64,000 nt of DNA from Streptomyces sp. LaPpAH-108. GTDB taxonomy: Bacteria; Actinomycetota; Actinomycetes; Streptomycetales; Streptomycetaceae. The stretch is from NCBI RefSeq assembly GCF_000373625.1, contig NZ_KB891993.1, forward strand, positions 62,001-126,000, read 5' to 3'. A program made the position numbers and the translations under genes. The notes below the pieces were generated by a model. That model did no database searches, was not told the DNA's origin, and was given only the letters and a program-made list of their open reading frames with translations. Positions 33,319 through 42,107 of this stretch are shown here, piece after piece (the stretch's first letter is position 1; the number at the start of each line of letters is the position of its first letter).

Positions 33319-34384
33319 CGGGAGGTCTCGCCCGTGGAGCTGTTCTACGACCTCGTCTTCGTCTTCGCGGTCTCGCAGCTCTCCCACCACCTGCTGGAAC
33401 ACCTCACCTGGCGGGGCGCGGCGGAGACGGTCGTCCTGCTGGCCGGGGTCTTCGGCACCTGGGCGTACACCAGCCTGGTGGCGACGCTGCTCGACATCGA
33501 GCGTGACATCACCCGGTGGATGGTGCTGATCGTCATGGGGCTCGGGCTCTACATGAACGCGGCGATCCCGGGCGCGTTCGAGGACCGGGCGTGGGCGTTC
33601 GTGGTGCCGCTGCTGGTGACCCTGTTCTTCGTGGCCGGGGTGACGGCGGCGGCCGGACGCACCGAGGCACTGCGCGAGCACTTCCGGCGGACCCTGGTCT
33701 GGATGGTGGTCGCGGCCCCCCTGTGGATCGTCGGCGCGTGCGTGGAGTCCGAGTCCCGGCTGTGGTGGTGGGCGACCGTCAGCTGGGCTTCGACGCGGAC
33801 CACATGGTGGAGCGGATGCGGCTGTTCTTCATCATCCTGCTGGGCGAGACCGTGCTGACCGCCGGGCGTGCGCTGGCCGACGCCCCGGTGAGCTGGGCGA
33901 CCATCCTCGCGGGGCCGGGGCGTTCACCGCGCTGGTCTGTCTGTGGGCGATGTACTTCGGCGGCGGCGAGGACGTGTTCCGTACCGCCGTCGCCACGACG
34001 GCCAACCCGCTGCGCTCGGTCCGGATGGCCGTGAACAGCGCGTACGTGGTGCTGGCCGCGCTGGTGGCGATGGCGGTGGGCAGCGAACTGGTCGTCGCGC
34101 ATCCGCTGGGCCACGGCTCGGTCACCCTGGCGCTGCTGCTCTTCGGCGGCCTCGCCCTGTACCTCGCGGCCACGGCCTGGTTCTTCCGCGCCACGGCGCA
34201 CGGCGCCTGGACCGAACGCCTGCTGGCGGGCGCGGCCTGCGTCCCGGCGGCCGTCGCCACGGTCTGGATTCCGCCGCTGGCCGCCGTGGCCCTTCTCGAC
34301 CTGATCCTCCTGCTGACGGTCACGTCGCTGACCCGGGCGCACCGCCGCGTGATCGGCAGCCTGCGGCAGGCGACCGACGGCTGA
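33319..34384 (+). pseudogene. LtrA-like low temperature requirement protein, degenerate
   Basis: The sequence of a polytopic LtrA-family membrane protein is spread over three frames. The first begins REVSPVELFYDLVFVFAVSQLSHHLLE without a normal N-terminus and ends at CVESESRLWWWA (about 33775). A second frame carries FDADHMVERMRLFFIILLGETVLTAG (about 33785-33910). A third carries AFTALVCLWAMYFGGGEDVF to the stop at 34384. Residues usually found between the first two blocks are missing, so at least one deletion and a second frameshift are present. LtrA function is unknown. Confidence 0.78.
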
Positions 34385-34509
34385 GCGGGTGCCGGATTTC
34401 CGATCACACGGTTGTCACATTCGGCTGCGAGAATCGGACTCGTCCCGGCCAAGTGTGGTCGGAGCACTCTCCGGGTGCCGTCCGAGTGGTGGAGGAGGCC
34501 GTGGCGTCC

Positions 34510-35526
34510 ATGTCGCGTCCGCTGCGCAAGCTGGGGTTTTTGACGATCGGGCTGTTCGACGCCGAGGACCCGGGACGGGGGCACGCGGACACGCTGGAGA
34601 TCATCGAGCTGGGTGAGCGGCTGGGCTTCGACAGTGCCTGGGTGCGCCATCGGCATCTCCAGTACGGCATCTCCTCGCCGGTGGCCGTGCTGGCAGCTGC
34701 CTCGCAGCGCACCCGGCGCATCGAGCTGGGTACGGCGGTGATCCCGCTGGGCTGGGAGAACCCGCTGCGCCTGGCCGAGGACCTGGCCACGGTGGACGTG
34801 CTCTCCGGCGGGCGGCTCAATCCCGGGGTCAGTGTCGGACCGCCGATCCACTACGACCAGGTCAAGGAGGCGCTGTATCCGGTCTCCGCCGAGGCGGAGG
34901 ACTTCGGGTACGGGCGGGTGCGGCGGCTGCTGGACTTCGTCGCCGGTGTGCCCGCCACGGACTTCAAGGGCGCCGAGGGTTTCGAGCAGTACTCCGACAT
35001 TGTCCAGCCGCACTCCCCCGGCCTCGCCCGGCGCATGTGGTACGGCGGCGGCAGCCTGGCCTCGGCGCGCTGGGCCGGTGAGCAGGGCATGAACCTGCTC
35101 ACCAGCAGCGTCGTCAAGGCCGAGGACCCGGACGGGCCACTGGACTTCGCGGCGATCCAGCTGGCCCAGATCCGGGAGTTCCGCGCCCGGCACCCCGAGG
35201 GCGAGGCGGCCCGGGTCTCCCAGGGTCTGGTGGTGATACCGACCGACTCCGCGACGGCCGGACAGCGGGCGCGGTACGCCGAGTTCGCCGCCGCCCGGCT
35301 GCCCCGTACGACCGCTCCGCAGGGCCCGGCGCGGCTGCTGTTCGCGCCGGACCTGGTGGGCACCAGCGAGGAGATCGCCGAGCGGCTGCACGCGCACGCC
35401 GCGTTCCGCGAGGTGGACGAGGTGGCGTTCGCGCTGCCGTTCACCTTCCGGCACGAGGACTACGTACAGATCCTGACGGACATGGCGACGAAGCTCGCCC
35501 CCGCGCTGGGGCGCCCGGCACCCTGA
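34510..35526 (+). CDS. LLM-class flavin-dependent oxidoreductase
   Basis: A 338-residue bacterial luciferase-like TIM-barrel protein. It begins SRPLRKLGFLTIGLFD and includes the typical GERLGFDSAWVRHRHL and TRRIELGTAVIPLGWENPLRLAEDLATVDVLSGGRLNPGV stretches that bind FMN or F420. Such enzymes are monooxygenases or F420-dependent reductases; the substrate is unknown. The ATG at 34510 is chosen with GGAGGAGG about 12 bases upstream; a GTG at 34501 is possible but too close to it. It is followed by a convergent dioxygenase gene. Confidence 0.82.
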   Translation: MSRPLRKLGFLTIGLFDAEDPGRGHADTLEIIELGERLGFDSAWVRHRHLQYGISSPVAVLAAASQRTRRIELGTAVIPLGWENPLRLAEDLATVDVLSGGRLNPGVSVGPPIHYDQVKEALYPVSAEAEDFGYGRVRRLLDFVAGVPATDFKGAEGFEQYSDIVQPHSPGLARRMWYGGGSLASARWAGEQGMNLLTSSVVKAEDPDGPLDFAAIQLAQIREFRARHPEGEAARVSQGLVVIPTDSATAGQRARYAEFAAARLPRTTAPQGPARLLFAPDLVGTSEEIAERLHAHAAFREVDEVAFALPFTFRHEDYVQILTDMATKLAPALGRPAP

Positions 35527-35548
35527 CACCGGGCGCCCCGGCGGCTGG

Positions 35549-36511
35549 TCACCAGCGGCCTGGCTCGGTGCCCGTCAGCGCCTCGGACGGCCTGCCGTCC
35601 ACGCCCACCGGCACGTCGCCCGCGAGCATCACCCGGTGCATGATCCGGGGGTGGTCGACGTGGACGTTGTCGCTGGGCGCGAGATGCACGGTGGCCCGGT
35701 TGTCCCAGAAGGCGACGCTGCCCGGCTCCCAGCGGAAGCGGACGGTGTACTCGGGCCGTACGACCTGTTCGAGCAGCATCTCCAGGAGGGCCGCGCTCTC
35801 GGGGCGGGAGACGTCCTCGATCTGCTCGACGTAGTAGCCGTTGACGAAGAGCACCCGCTCGCCGGTCTCCGGGTGCACGCGGACCAGCGGGTGCACGGAG
35901 GCCACCTGGTGGTCCAGGAGGCGGCGCAGATAGGCGTCGTCGCCGGGCCGGGGCTGGTAGCCGACGCCGAGCCGGTGTTCGGCGCGCAGCCCGTCCACGA
36001 AGGCGCGCACCGGCGCGGACAGGCCCGCGTAGGCGGCGGCCAGATTGGCCCAGGTGGTGTCGCCGCCGTAGGGCGGTACGGTCTCGGCGCGCAGGATGGT
36101 GGCCGCGGGCGGGTCGATGCGGGCGCCGTGGTCGCAGTGCCAGCCGCGCAGCAGGGTGTGGCGGCGGCGGCGCAGCCACTCGTCGTGCTCCATGCCGAAG
36201 CGTCCGCCGAGTTCCAGCCGGTCGGCGGTGGTCTCCACCTCGGGGTAGCCCTCGGGCGAGGCGCTGCCCCGGCGGCCGAGGACGACCGGCTCGCCGAAGC
36301 GGCGGGCGAAGGCGATGTGCGCGGCGTGGTCGAGGTGCTGGTCCCGGAAGAACACCACCTTCCAGCGCAGCATCGCCTCCCTGATCAGCTCCGCCACCGC
36401 GTCGTCGAGCGGTGCGGCGAGGTCCACGCCGGTGATCTCGGCGCCGATGTGTCCGGCTGCGGGCAGGACCTCCACGCCCTTGGTCGGGTCCACCACGCTG
36501 TCCGTCGTCAT
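35549..36511 (-). CDS. TauD/TfdA family Fe(II)/2-oxoglutarate dioxygenase
   Basis: A 320-residue non-haem iron oxygenase. The facial triad starts with H125-x-D127 (GWHCDHGARIDPP) and closes with a His in HPRIMHRVML near the C-terminus. The N-terminal IGAEITGVDLAAPLDD and FFRDQHLDHAAHIAFARRFGEP are classic TauD signatures. TauD releases sulfite from taurine, but relatives hydroxylate many substrates and no sulfonate transporter is nearby. The ATG at 36511 has GGGAGCG 6 nt upstream, so the 17-residue longer frame is not needed. Confidence 0.87.
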   Translation of the reverse strand: MTTDSVVDPTKGVEVLPAAGHIGAEITGVDLAAPLDDAVAELIREAMLRWKVVFFRDQHLDHAAHIAFARRFGEPVVLGRRGSASPEGYPEVETTADRLELGGRFGMEHDEWLRRRRHTLLRGWHCDHGARIDPPAATILRAETVPPYGGDTTWANLAAAYAGLSAPVRAFVDGLRAEHRLGVGYQPRPGDDAYLRRLLDHQVASVHPLVRVHPETGERVLFVNGYYVEQIEDVSRPESAALLEMLLEQVVRPEYTVRFRWEPGSVAFWDNRATVHLAPSDNVHVDHPRIMHRVMLAGDVPVGVDGRPSEALTGTEPGRW

Positions 36512-36832
36512 GTGTCGCTCCCTGGTCTTCGTCCGTGGTCCCAGGGTGATCGTGTCAGCCATGACGAGACGTCAGCAACGGGCGTCAGCCGACCAGGCCG
36601 AAGTCCTGACCGAAGCGGGTGCGGTGGTACGGGCACTATCTACCGTGAACTCTCTTTTACTTCCTCTACGTCACCCAATGCACCGAAATGCAACCGCCAT
36701 TTGATCCCCCACACCATGACGAGAGACACTATCTGCTGGACGCCTATTCCCCAACGATTACCGGGCAGTTGACCTCAGGGTTTCGTGATAGCGTCCTCAT
36801 TCTGAGGGACAGAGCAACCTGAAAGGGAAATC
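36512..36832. other. Intergenic region of lower GC, with small inverted repeat
   Basis: This 321-base divergent spacer is visibly richer in A and T than its surroundings, especially from 36640. It contains TTGACC (36769-36774), a TAGCGT 14 bases later that is too close for a standard promoter, and the short inverted repeat CCTCA-TTC-TGAGG (36795-36807) before the next gene. No supported ORF. Confidence 0.55.
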
Positions 36833-37441
36833 GTGAACACGGAGAAGATCGCCGCTCGCCGCCTCTCTCTGGAAGAGGTGACGAAGCTCGATATGAAGGA
36901 CAAGCTCTTCGTTTCCGCCGACACGGCAGAACTCAAGCTTCCCGGCTGCTATGTCCCTGCTTTTCTGACGAAGTCCGGTGAGCATTTCGAGGGTGGCTCC
37001 GTCACGGCGAGGACCATATTCCAGGAAGAGGTCTCCTGCCTTCCCGACGACGAGAATGAAGCCGGAATCTACGTGGCCGACGAGAACGGCCCGGTGACCA
37101 TCGAGGTCCTCCAGTCCGCCGGCGTCGTGCTGGACCTGGCACTTTTCGTCCCCAGCGGGGACAAGGGGGCCCTCAGCGCCCTTTACGCCGCGGCCCGGCA
37201 GGCGTTCGGCGCCGACGTCGTGCAGATCTGGCGCCAGGGCCTCAAGGAGGTTCCCGACGTGAAGGTCGACATCTTCGAGGAGCAGATTCCCCGGGGACGC
37301 AAGGGCGGCGACACCCCCAAGCGTGACCGTCGCGCGATCGACACCTACCCCACCCGTGCGGACTTCATCGAATTCACCGCGGGATGGAAGCCGGTCGTCG
37401 AGATCCACAAGCCGGTCGTCGACGACACCCCGACCATCTGA
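36833..37441 (+). CDS. Hypothetical protein, orphan with atypical composition
   Basis: A 202-residue soluble acidic protein that I do not recognise. It starts at a GTG after GAAAGGGAAA and begins MNTEKIAARRLSLEEVTKL. It has no signal peptide, membrane segment or known catalytic motif. A short basic patch (RGRKGGDTPKRDRR, about residues 157-170) lies near the end. The first third uses noticeably more A/T-ending codons and AAG/GAA than neighbouring genes, and the promoter region is also AT-richer, suggesting recent acquisition. It ends in a shared hairpin with the peroxiredoxin gene. Confidence 0.65.
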   Translation: MNTEKIAARRLSLEEVTKLDMKDKLFVSADTAELKLPGCYVPAFLTKSGEHFEGGSVTARTIFQEEVSCLPDDENEAGIYVADENGPVTIEVLQSAGVVLDLALFVPSGDKGALSALYAAARQAFGADVVQIWRQGLKEVPDVKVDIFEEQIPRGRKGGDTPKRDRRAIDTYPTRADFIEFTAGWKPVVEIHKPVVDDTPTI

Positions 37442-37475
37442 GGCGGCGTCACAGCCCGCCTGGCTGATATCAAAA

Positions 37476-37513
37476 CCTCCGGCCGTCACGCGCATTGCGG
37501 CGACGGCCGGAGG
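37476..37513. terminator. Bidirectional hairpin terminator
   Basis: CCTCCGGCCGTC (37476-37487) pairs exactly with GACGGCCGGAGG (37502-37513) across a 14-base loop. It sits between the convergent orphan and peroxiredoxin genes. Confidence 0.8.
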
Positions 37514-37546
37514 CGATGTTCTGCCCCGGAGAAGTATCCGCGTGCG

Positions 37547-38020
37547 TCATCCCTGGGCGCGGGCAGCGCGCAGCGCGGCCAGCGCCCGGTCCGCGTGGGT
37601 GTTCATGCGCAGTTCGCTGCGGACGATCTCCAGGACGGTGCGGTCGGGTGCGATGACGAAGGTGGCCCGCTTGGTGGGGGCCAGCGAGAAGCCCCGCTTG
37701 ACGCCGAAGCGCTCGCGGACCGTGCCGTCGGCGTCGGAGAGCAGCGTCATCCCGAGGGTGTGCTTGTCGGCGAACTCCCGCTGCCGGTCCACCTCGTCAC
37801 CGCTGATGCCGACGGGACGCGCCCCGGCCTCGGCGAACTCGGCGGCGAGGTCGCGGAAATGGCAGGCCTCGGCGGTGCAGCCGGGGGTGAGGGCGGCCGG
37901 GTAGAAGAAGAGCACCACGGGGCCGTCCGCGAGCAGTTCGCTCAGGCGGCGGCCGGCGCCGCTCTCGTCGGGGAGCGCGAAGTCCTCGACGGTGTCCCCG
38001 ATCCGGATCTCGGTGCTCAT
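37547..38020 (-). CDS. Peroxiredoxin, BCP/PrxQ type
   Basis: A 157-residue thiol peroxidase. The peroxidatic Cys is C48 in TPGCTAEAC and the resolving Cys is C53, five residues later, the alpha2-type arrangement of BCP/PrxQ enzymes. FxLPDxxG and GISGDEVDRQREFADKH motifs agree. It reduces hydrogen peroxide and organic hydroperoxides with thioredoxin. Its start overlaps the stop of the upstream DoxX gene by 4 bases (ATGA), so the two are translationally coupled. Confidence 0.9.
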   Translation of the reverse strand: MSTEIRIGDTVEDFALPDESGAGRRLSELLADGPVVLFFYPAALTPGCTAEACHFRDLAAEFAEAGARPVGISGDEVDRQREFADKHTLGMTLLSDADGTVRERFGVKRGFSLAPTKRATFVIAPDRTVLEIVRSELRMNTHADRALAALRAARAQG

Positions 38021-38397
38021 GCGCGTCCCTCCCCGGTACGGGCCACACCACGGGCCCAGAGAACCAGCGGCACCTGGAGCGGCAGCCGGGCGAGGGCGGC
38101 ATTGCGCTGCGGCCCCGGGCGGTCGCGCCAGTCCACGGCCATCTTCACGTTGGCGGGGAACACCCCGACGAAGAACGCGGCGGCGGCCTTCGCGGCCAGC
38201 GGCCGGGTGGGGCGCGCGGCGATGCCCGCGGCGAGGGCGAGTTCGACGGCTCCGCTGCCGTACGTCCAGGCCCGGCGGGAGCCGGGCAGCGCCTTCGGGA
38301 TGATCGCGTCGAACGGGCGCGGGACGGCGAAATGGGCGGCCCCGGCGGCGGCCAGCAGACCGGCCAGCAGCAGGGGTGAGCGTTCGGACCGGGGCAC
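38017..38397 (-). CDS. DoxX family membrane protein
   Basis: A 126-residue protein with four transmembrane helices of the DoxX family (FAVPRPFDAIIPKALPGSRR in the first loop, AFFVGVFPANVKMAVDWR further on). Related DoxX proteins partner with redox enzymes in thiol and oxidative stress responses. The overlap with the peroxiredoxin gene supports a shared antioxidant function. Confidence 0.82.
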   Translation of the reverse strand: MPRSERSPLLLAGLLAAAGAAHFAVPRPFDAIIPKALPGSRRAWTYGSGAVELALAAGIAARPTRPLAAKAAAAFFVGVFPANVKMAVDWRDRPGPQRNAALARLPLQVPLVLWARGVARTGEGRA

Positions 38398-38552
38398 GGC
38401 GCCTCCTCAGGTGACCTGACGCCGGATATTACTGCACGGTAGAGACTGCGCGGATCACGGGGCACCGCGCGGGGCCGGGCGGCGCGGGCCGTTCGGGGGA
38501 AACCGCCCCCTGACGTGCGTGGAAGCGCGTCCGGCGGTCGAGGTCTTCTGCC

Positions 38553-39533
38553 GTGACCACCCTGCCCCTCCTCGCGCCGATGCTCGCCACCCCCGGCACG
38601 CTGCCACCCTCGGCGCAGGACCACCGATGGGCGTACGAGACCAAGCAGGACGGTCAGCGGGTGATGGTGTACCTGCCCGGCGACGGACGTGTGCTGCTGC
38701 GCGCCCGCTCGGGCGAGGACATCACCGCCGCCTATCCCGAACTCGCGCCGCTGGCCACGGCGTTGGGCGACACCCCGGCCGTGCTGGACGGCGAGGTGCT
38801 GGCCCTGGACGCACAGGGCCGGGCTGATTTCCAGTTGCTCCAGGGCCGGATGGGCCTCGCCCACTCCCCCGCGCTCGCGGCCCGCAGGGCCGGGCAGGTG
38901 CCGGTCCAGCTGGTGCTGTTCGACGTGCCGTTCCTGGGCGGCTCCCTGCTGCACACCCCCTACGCCCGGCGGCGCACCGCGCTGGAGGCCCTGGGGCTCG
39001 ACGGGCCGCACTGGTCGGTGCCGGGCGCGGTGGTGGGGCACGGCTCCGAGGCGCTGAGCGCGACCCGGGAGCACGGCCTGGAGGGGCTGGTGTGCAAGCG
39101 GCTGGACTCGGCGTACGAGCCGGGGGTGCGCTCCCGCGCCTGGATCAAGATCCGCAACCAGCGGAGCGCGGACGTGATCGTGGGCGGCTGGCTGCCCGGC
39201 AAGGGGCGCCTGACGGGGCTGCCCGGGGCGGTGCTGCTCGGTCAGCGCGGCGGTGGGCGGCTGCGGTACGCGGGCCGGGTGGGCACCGGCTGGAGCGAGG
39301 CGGAGCGCAATGAACTGGCTGTCATGTTGCGGGAGTTGGCGACCGAACAGTGTCCCTTCGACCCGGCGCCGAGGCTCGCGGAGGCGCACTGGGTGCTGCC
39401 CCGGCTGGTCGGCGAGGTCGGCTACAGCACCCGCACCCGCGCGGGCCTGCTGCGTCAGCCGACGTGGCTGCGGCTGCGCCCGGATCTGACGCCCGAGGAG
39501 TCGGCGGCGGAGGTGCCGGAGGGCACCGGCTGA
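38553..39533 (+). CDS. ATP-dependent DNA ligase (LigC-type)
   Basis: A 326-residue single-polypeptide ligase. The nucleotidyl-transfer Lys is K31 in YETKQDGQRV (motif I). Later motifs include VLDGEVLALD (III), EGLVCKRLDSAYEPG (IV) and RSRAWIKIRNQ (V), and an OB-fold C-terminal domain follows. LigC enzymes join nicks, particularly with ribonucleotides in base-excision repair, and back up the NHEJ ligase LigD. No Ku or polymerase gene is adjacent. It starts at GTG with a weak ribosome site. Confidence 0.88.
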   Translation: MTTLPLLAPMLATPGTLPPSAQDHRWAYETKQDGQRVMVYLPGDGRVLLRARSGEDITAAYPELAPLATALGDTPAVLDGEVLALDAQGRADFQLLQGRMGLAHSPALAARRAGQVPVQLVLFDVPFLGGSLLHTPYARRRTALEALGLDGPHWSVPGAVVGHGSEALSATREHGLEGLVCKRLDSAYEPGVRSRAWIKIRNQRSADVIVGGWLPGKGRLTGLPGAVLLGQRGGGRLRYAGRVGTGWSEAERNELAVMLRELATEQCPFDPAPRLAEAHWVLPRLVGEVGYSTRTRAGLLRQPTWLRLRPDLTPEESAAEVPEGTG

Positions 39534-39649
39534 GGCGGAAGGTGATCCGTCGGCCAGGGTTCACCGGTGGGACACCCGGGGTGACACGGGGGCGCACACC
39601 TGTGCCAGGATGCTGAACTCCCTTACCCCCCAACCGAGTTGGAGACTCA

Positions 39650-40426
39650 GTGGCTTCGTTCACGTCCCCTCGGCGACGCGGCAGATGGCTGGCCGCGCTC
39701 ACCGGCGCCGCCACGCTCGTGCTCGCCACCCCCGCCTTCGCCGCCGACGGCCCGCCGCAGGCCCTGCCGCAGAACGCCGAGGCCGGTGAGCTGACGTACC
39801 AGCCCGCGTTCGACTACGACACCGACGGCTGCTACCCGACCCCGGCGATAGGCCCCGACGGCAGGATCAACCCGGGCCTGAACCCGACCGGCGCGCTCAA
39901 CGGCAACTGCCACGACGCGTCCGACCTGGACAACACCAACAGCTACTCGCGCTACAAGTGCAACAACGGCTGGTGCGGCTATCTGTACACCCTGTACTTC
40001 GAGAAGGACCAGGCGCTGCCCGGTGTCAGCCTCGGCGGCCACCGCAACGACTGGGAGCACGTGGCCGTCTGGGTGCAGGACGGCCAGGTCAAGTACGTCT
40101 CGACGTCCAACCACGGCAAGTTCACCGTGCACCCCGTCTCCGAGGTCCGCTTCGAGGGCACGCACCCCAAGGCCGTCTACCACAAGGACGGCATCAGCAC
40201 CCACTGCTTCCGGCTGGCCACCGCCAACGACGAGCCGCCGGAGAACCACAAGCACACCTGGCAGTACCCGCCGCTGGTCGGCTGGAACGGCTACCCGGCC
40301 GGGCTGCGCGACAAGCTCAGCTCCTATGACTTCGGGAGCGCCAACTTCCCGCTGAAGGAGGCGAGTTTCGCCTCGCACCTCGCCGCGGCGAAGCCGTCGG
40401 GGATTCCGTTCGACCCGAACGCCTGA
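39650..40426 (+). CDS. Secreted NPP1 (necrosis-inducing) family protein
   Basis: A 258-residue exported protein with a signal peptide ending AFA (residue 31). The NPP1 heptapeptide, normally GHRHDWE, is GHRNDWE here (G130-E136). The first His, Asp and Glu, which bind the metal in plant-pathogen toxins, are kept, but the second His is Asn. Paired cysteines and the CNNGWCGYLYTLYFEKDQ and TSNHGKF stretches support the fold. Plant cytotoxins of this family bind membrane sphingolipids; saprophytic streptomycete members have unknown roles. GTG start after TTGGAG. Confidence 0.87.
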   Translation: MASFTSPRRRGRWLAALTGAATLVLATPAFAADGPPQALPQNAEAGELTYQPAFDYDTDGCYPTPAIGPDGRINPGLNPTGALNGNCHDASDLDNTNSYSRYKCNNGWCGYLYTLYFEKDQALPGVSLGGHRNDWEHVAVWVQDGQVKYVSTSNHGKFTVHPVSEVRFEGTHPKAVYHKDGISTHCFRLATANDEPPENHKHTWQYPPLVGWNGYPAGLRDKLSSYDFGSANFPLKEASFASHLAAAKPSGIPFDPNA

Positions 40427-40433
40427 CAGAGCG

Positions 40434-40465
40434 GGGGCGGTTCACCGCTGTCGGTGGACCGCCCC
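40434..40465 (+). terminator. Hairpin terminator after NPP1 gene
   Basis: GGGGCGGTTCACCG pairs with CGGTGGACCGCCCC around CTGT with a single mismatch, 7 bases after the stop. Confidence 0.75.
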
Positions 40466-40493
40466 TCGTCACGGCTGTGCCCGCGCGCACGTC

Positions 40494-41018
40494 TCAGGCG
40501 CCGCCGGGCTCGGCCTGGTCCTTGAGGAAGGCGGCCAGTTCGTGCGCGAGGCTCGCGGCCCCCGCGCTCGCGGCGGCAGTGGCCAGGGGCGCCTCGGTGA
40601 TCCCGATGCCGCCGGTCCACAGCCGGCGGTCGGCCCACTCCTCGTCCACGCGCGGCTGGACCTGCACGTCGACATGGGTGAGGGCCGCCTCGGGTGCCGC
40701 AGCGCAGAGGAAGGCGGTGGCCCGGCGCAGCGGGTGCACGTCGAAGCCCTCGATGAACTGGGAGTTGCGCCAGTCGATGAAGGCGCCCCCGCCGTCGGGG
40801 CCGACCCGGACGTCGATCTGACCGTCCTCCAGCTGCACGCCGTAGGGCCGTGTGCCCCGGTTCTCGAAGGTCACCCGGAGCGCGAAGTAGGTGAGCCCGG
40901 CGGCGGCGTCGTCCCGCCCGCGCGGCGGCTCGGCGCGCTCCAGGCGGTGGACGCGGACCCGCAGACCGGCGAAGTCGTCGTACTCCTGCCAGTCACCGAC
41001 CACGTTCGGCTCGTACAC
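40494..41018 (-). CDS. Conserved hypothetical protein
   Basis: A 174-residue protein of mostly beta character, with LTYFALRVTFENRGTRPYGVQLEDGQIDV in the middle, reminiscent of the immunoglobulin-like fold in DUF4352-type proteins. It lacks a signal peptide or lipobox, so it seems cytoplasmic. The GTG at 41018 is preferred because AGAGGGG lies 5 nt upstream; the frame extends to an ATG at 41036 that would sit almost on the transcript start. Function unknown. Confidence 0.62.
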   Translation of the reverse strand: MYEPNVVGDWQEYDDFAGLRVRVHRLERAEPPRGRDDAAAGLTYFALRVTFENRGTRPYGVQLEDGQIDVRVGPDGGGAFIDWRNSQFIEGFDVHPLRRATAFLCAAAPEAALTHVDVQVQPRVDEEWADRRLWTGGIGITEAPLATAAASAGAASLAHELAAFLKDQAEPGGA

Positions 41019-41047
41019 GGTTCCCCTCTCGACCATCCGGGAGCTGC

Positions 41048-41077
41048 TGTCTATCTGTGGGCCGAGCGCACTGTCAA
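41048..41077 (-). promoter_or_regulatory. Sigma70-type promoter for hypothetical gene
   Basis: On the minus strand, TTGACA (41077-41072) and TAGACA (41053-41048) are spaced by 18 bases, an almost ideal vegetative promoter. The predicted start near 41041 leaves a leader of about 24 nt to the GTG at 41018. Confidence 0.65.
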
Positions 41078-41115
41078 ATAAGCCGAATACGGCGTGGCCT
41101 GGTGGTTCGCCCGGT

Positions 41116-41130
41116 TTGATCGCTGATCAA
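41116..41130. promoter_or_regulatory. Inverted repeat TTGATC-GCT-GATCAA
   Basis: A perfect 6-bp inverted repeat lies 39 bases upstream of the -35 of the hypothetical gene and beyond the end of the ABC permease remnant. It could be a regulator site; the binding protein is unknown. Confidence 0.4.
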
Positions 41131-41241
41131 GCCCTGCGCAGGAGGAACGGCGTGGGAGGGGGTTCCACTCCGTTCGGGCCGCGTGCCGCACATCACGTCC
41201 GGGCCCGGCCGACACGCGGAGCGGCCAGGCCCGGTTCCCGG

Positions 41242-42107
41242 TCAGCGCACCAGGCGGCCGAGCAGTGAGGAGGCGGCCGTGATCCCGAGGACGGCGGCCA
41301 GCGCGAGCACGCCGAAGTCGGCCGGAAGGTGGGCCGGGGTGCCGAGCAGAAGTCCGCGCAGGGCGTCCACCTGATAGCTGAGCGGATTCACCCGGCTGAC
41401 GGCCTGGAGCCAGCCCGGCATCACGGAGACGGGGTAGAGCGCGTTGGAGCCGAAGAACACGCGTTGGAGCCGAAGAACAGCGGCATGGTGATCGCCTGTC
41501 CGAAGCCCATCAGCCGGTCGCGGCTGAGCACGATGCCCGCGATGGTCATGGACAGACAGGAGAAGAACGCGGCGCCGAGGATCACGGCGACGGCGACCCC
41601 GAGGAGCTTGAGCGGGTTCCAGGTGAGGGCGACCCCGAGCAGGGCGGCGATCACGATCACCACGACGGCCTGGATCAGCGACTTCACCCCGGCCGCGAAC
41701 GCCTTGCCGGTGATCAGCGCCGAGCGCGGGGTGGGCGTGACGAGCAGCTTGTCCAGGGTGCCCGCGTCGCGCTCCCAGATGATCTGGATGCCGTAGAAGA
41801 TCGCGATGAACATCGCGGACTGGGCGATGATCCCGGGCGCCAGGAAGTCGATGTAGGGGATGCCCCCGGTGGGGATCGCCCGGATGCGGGTGAAGGTCTG
41901 GCCGAAGATCAGCAGCCAGAGGGCGGGCTGGACGGCGCGGGTGTACAGCTCGGTGCGGTCGTGGCGCAGCTTCTGCAGCTCGACGGCGCACATCGCGGCG
42001 ACCCGGGTGGGCAGCAGCAGGAGGCCGGATCGCGGGCGGGGCGGCCCGCTCGGCGCGGGGGCGCGGTCAGCCGACTCGGCGCGCGGTGCGGCGGGTGCTC
42101 CGGACAT
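41242..42107 (-). pseudogene. ABC-2 type exporter permease, frameshifted by a 20-bp tandem duplication
   Basis: The first frame (42107 to a stop at 41421) encodes a DrrB-like permease with six expected helices (MCAVELQKLRHDRTELY, QPALWLLIFGQTF, MFIAIFYGIQIIWERDAGTLDKLLVTP). It is normal through MPLFFGSNA, then turns to nonsense. The true C-terminus (FFGSNALYPVSVMPGWLQAVSRVNPLSYQVDALRGLL) continues in another frame to 41242. The break lies at an exact 20-bp tandem duplication (41440-41479). Removing one copy restores the full protein of about 280 residues. The gene overlaps the ATPase gene end and belongs to the marR-ABC operon. Confidence 0.85.
41440..41479. repeat. Exact 20-bp tandem duplication inside permease gene
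   Basis: CGCGTTGGAGCCGAAGAACA occurs at 41440-41459 and again at 41460-41479. Twenty is not a multiple of three, so the extra copy shifts the permease frame. Confidence 0.95.

Noticed and set aside
32276..33529. A single 417-codon plus-strand gene
   Set aside because: The first part is antisense to the intact MmyB regulator and the end is out of frame within LtrA. Only about 32981-33318 is real hydrolase sequence.
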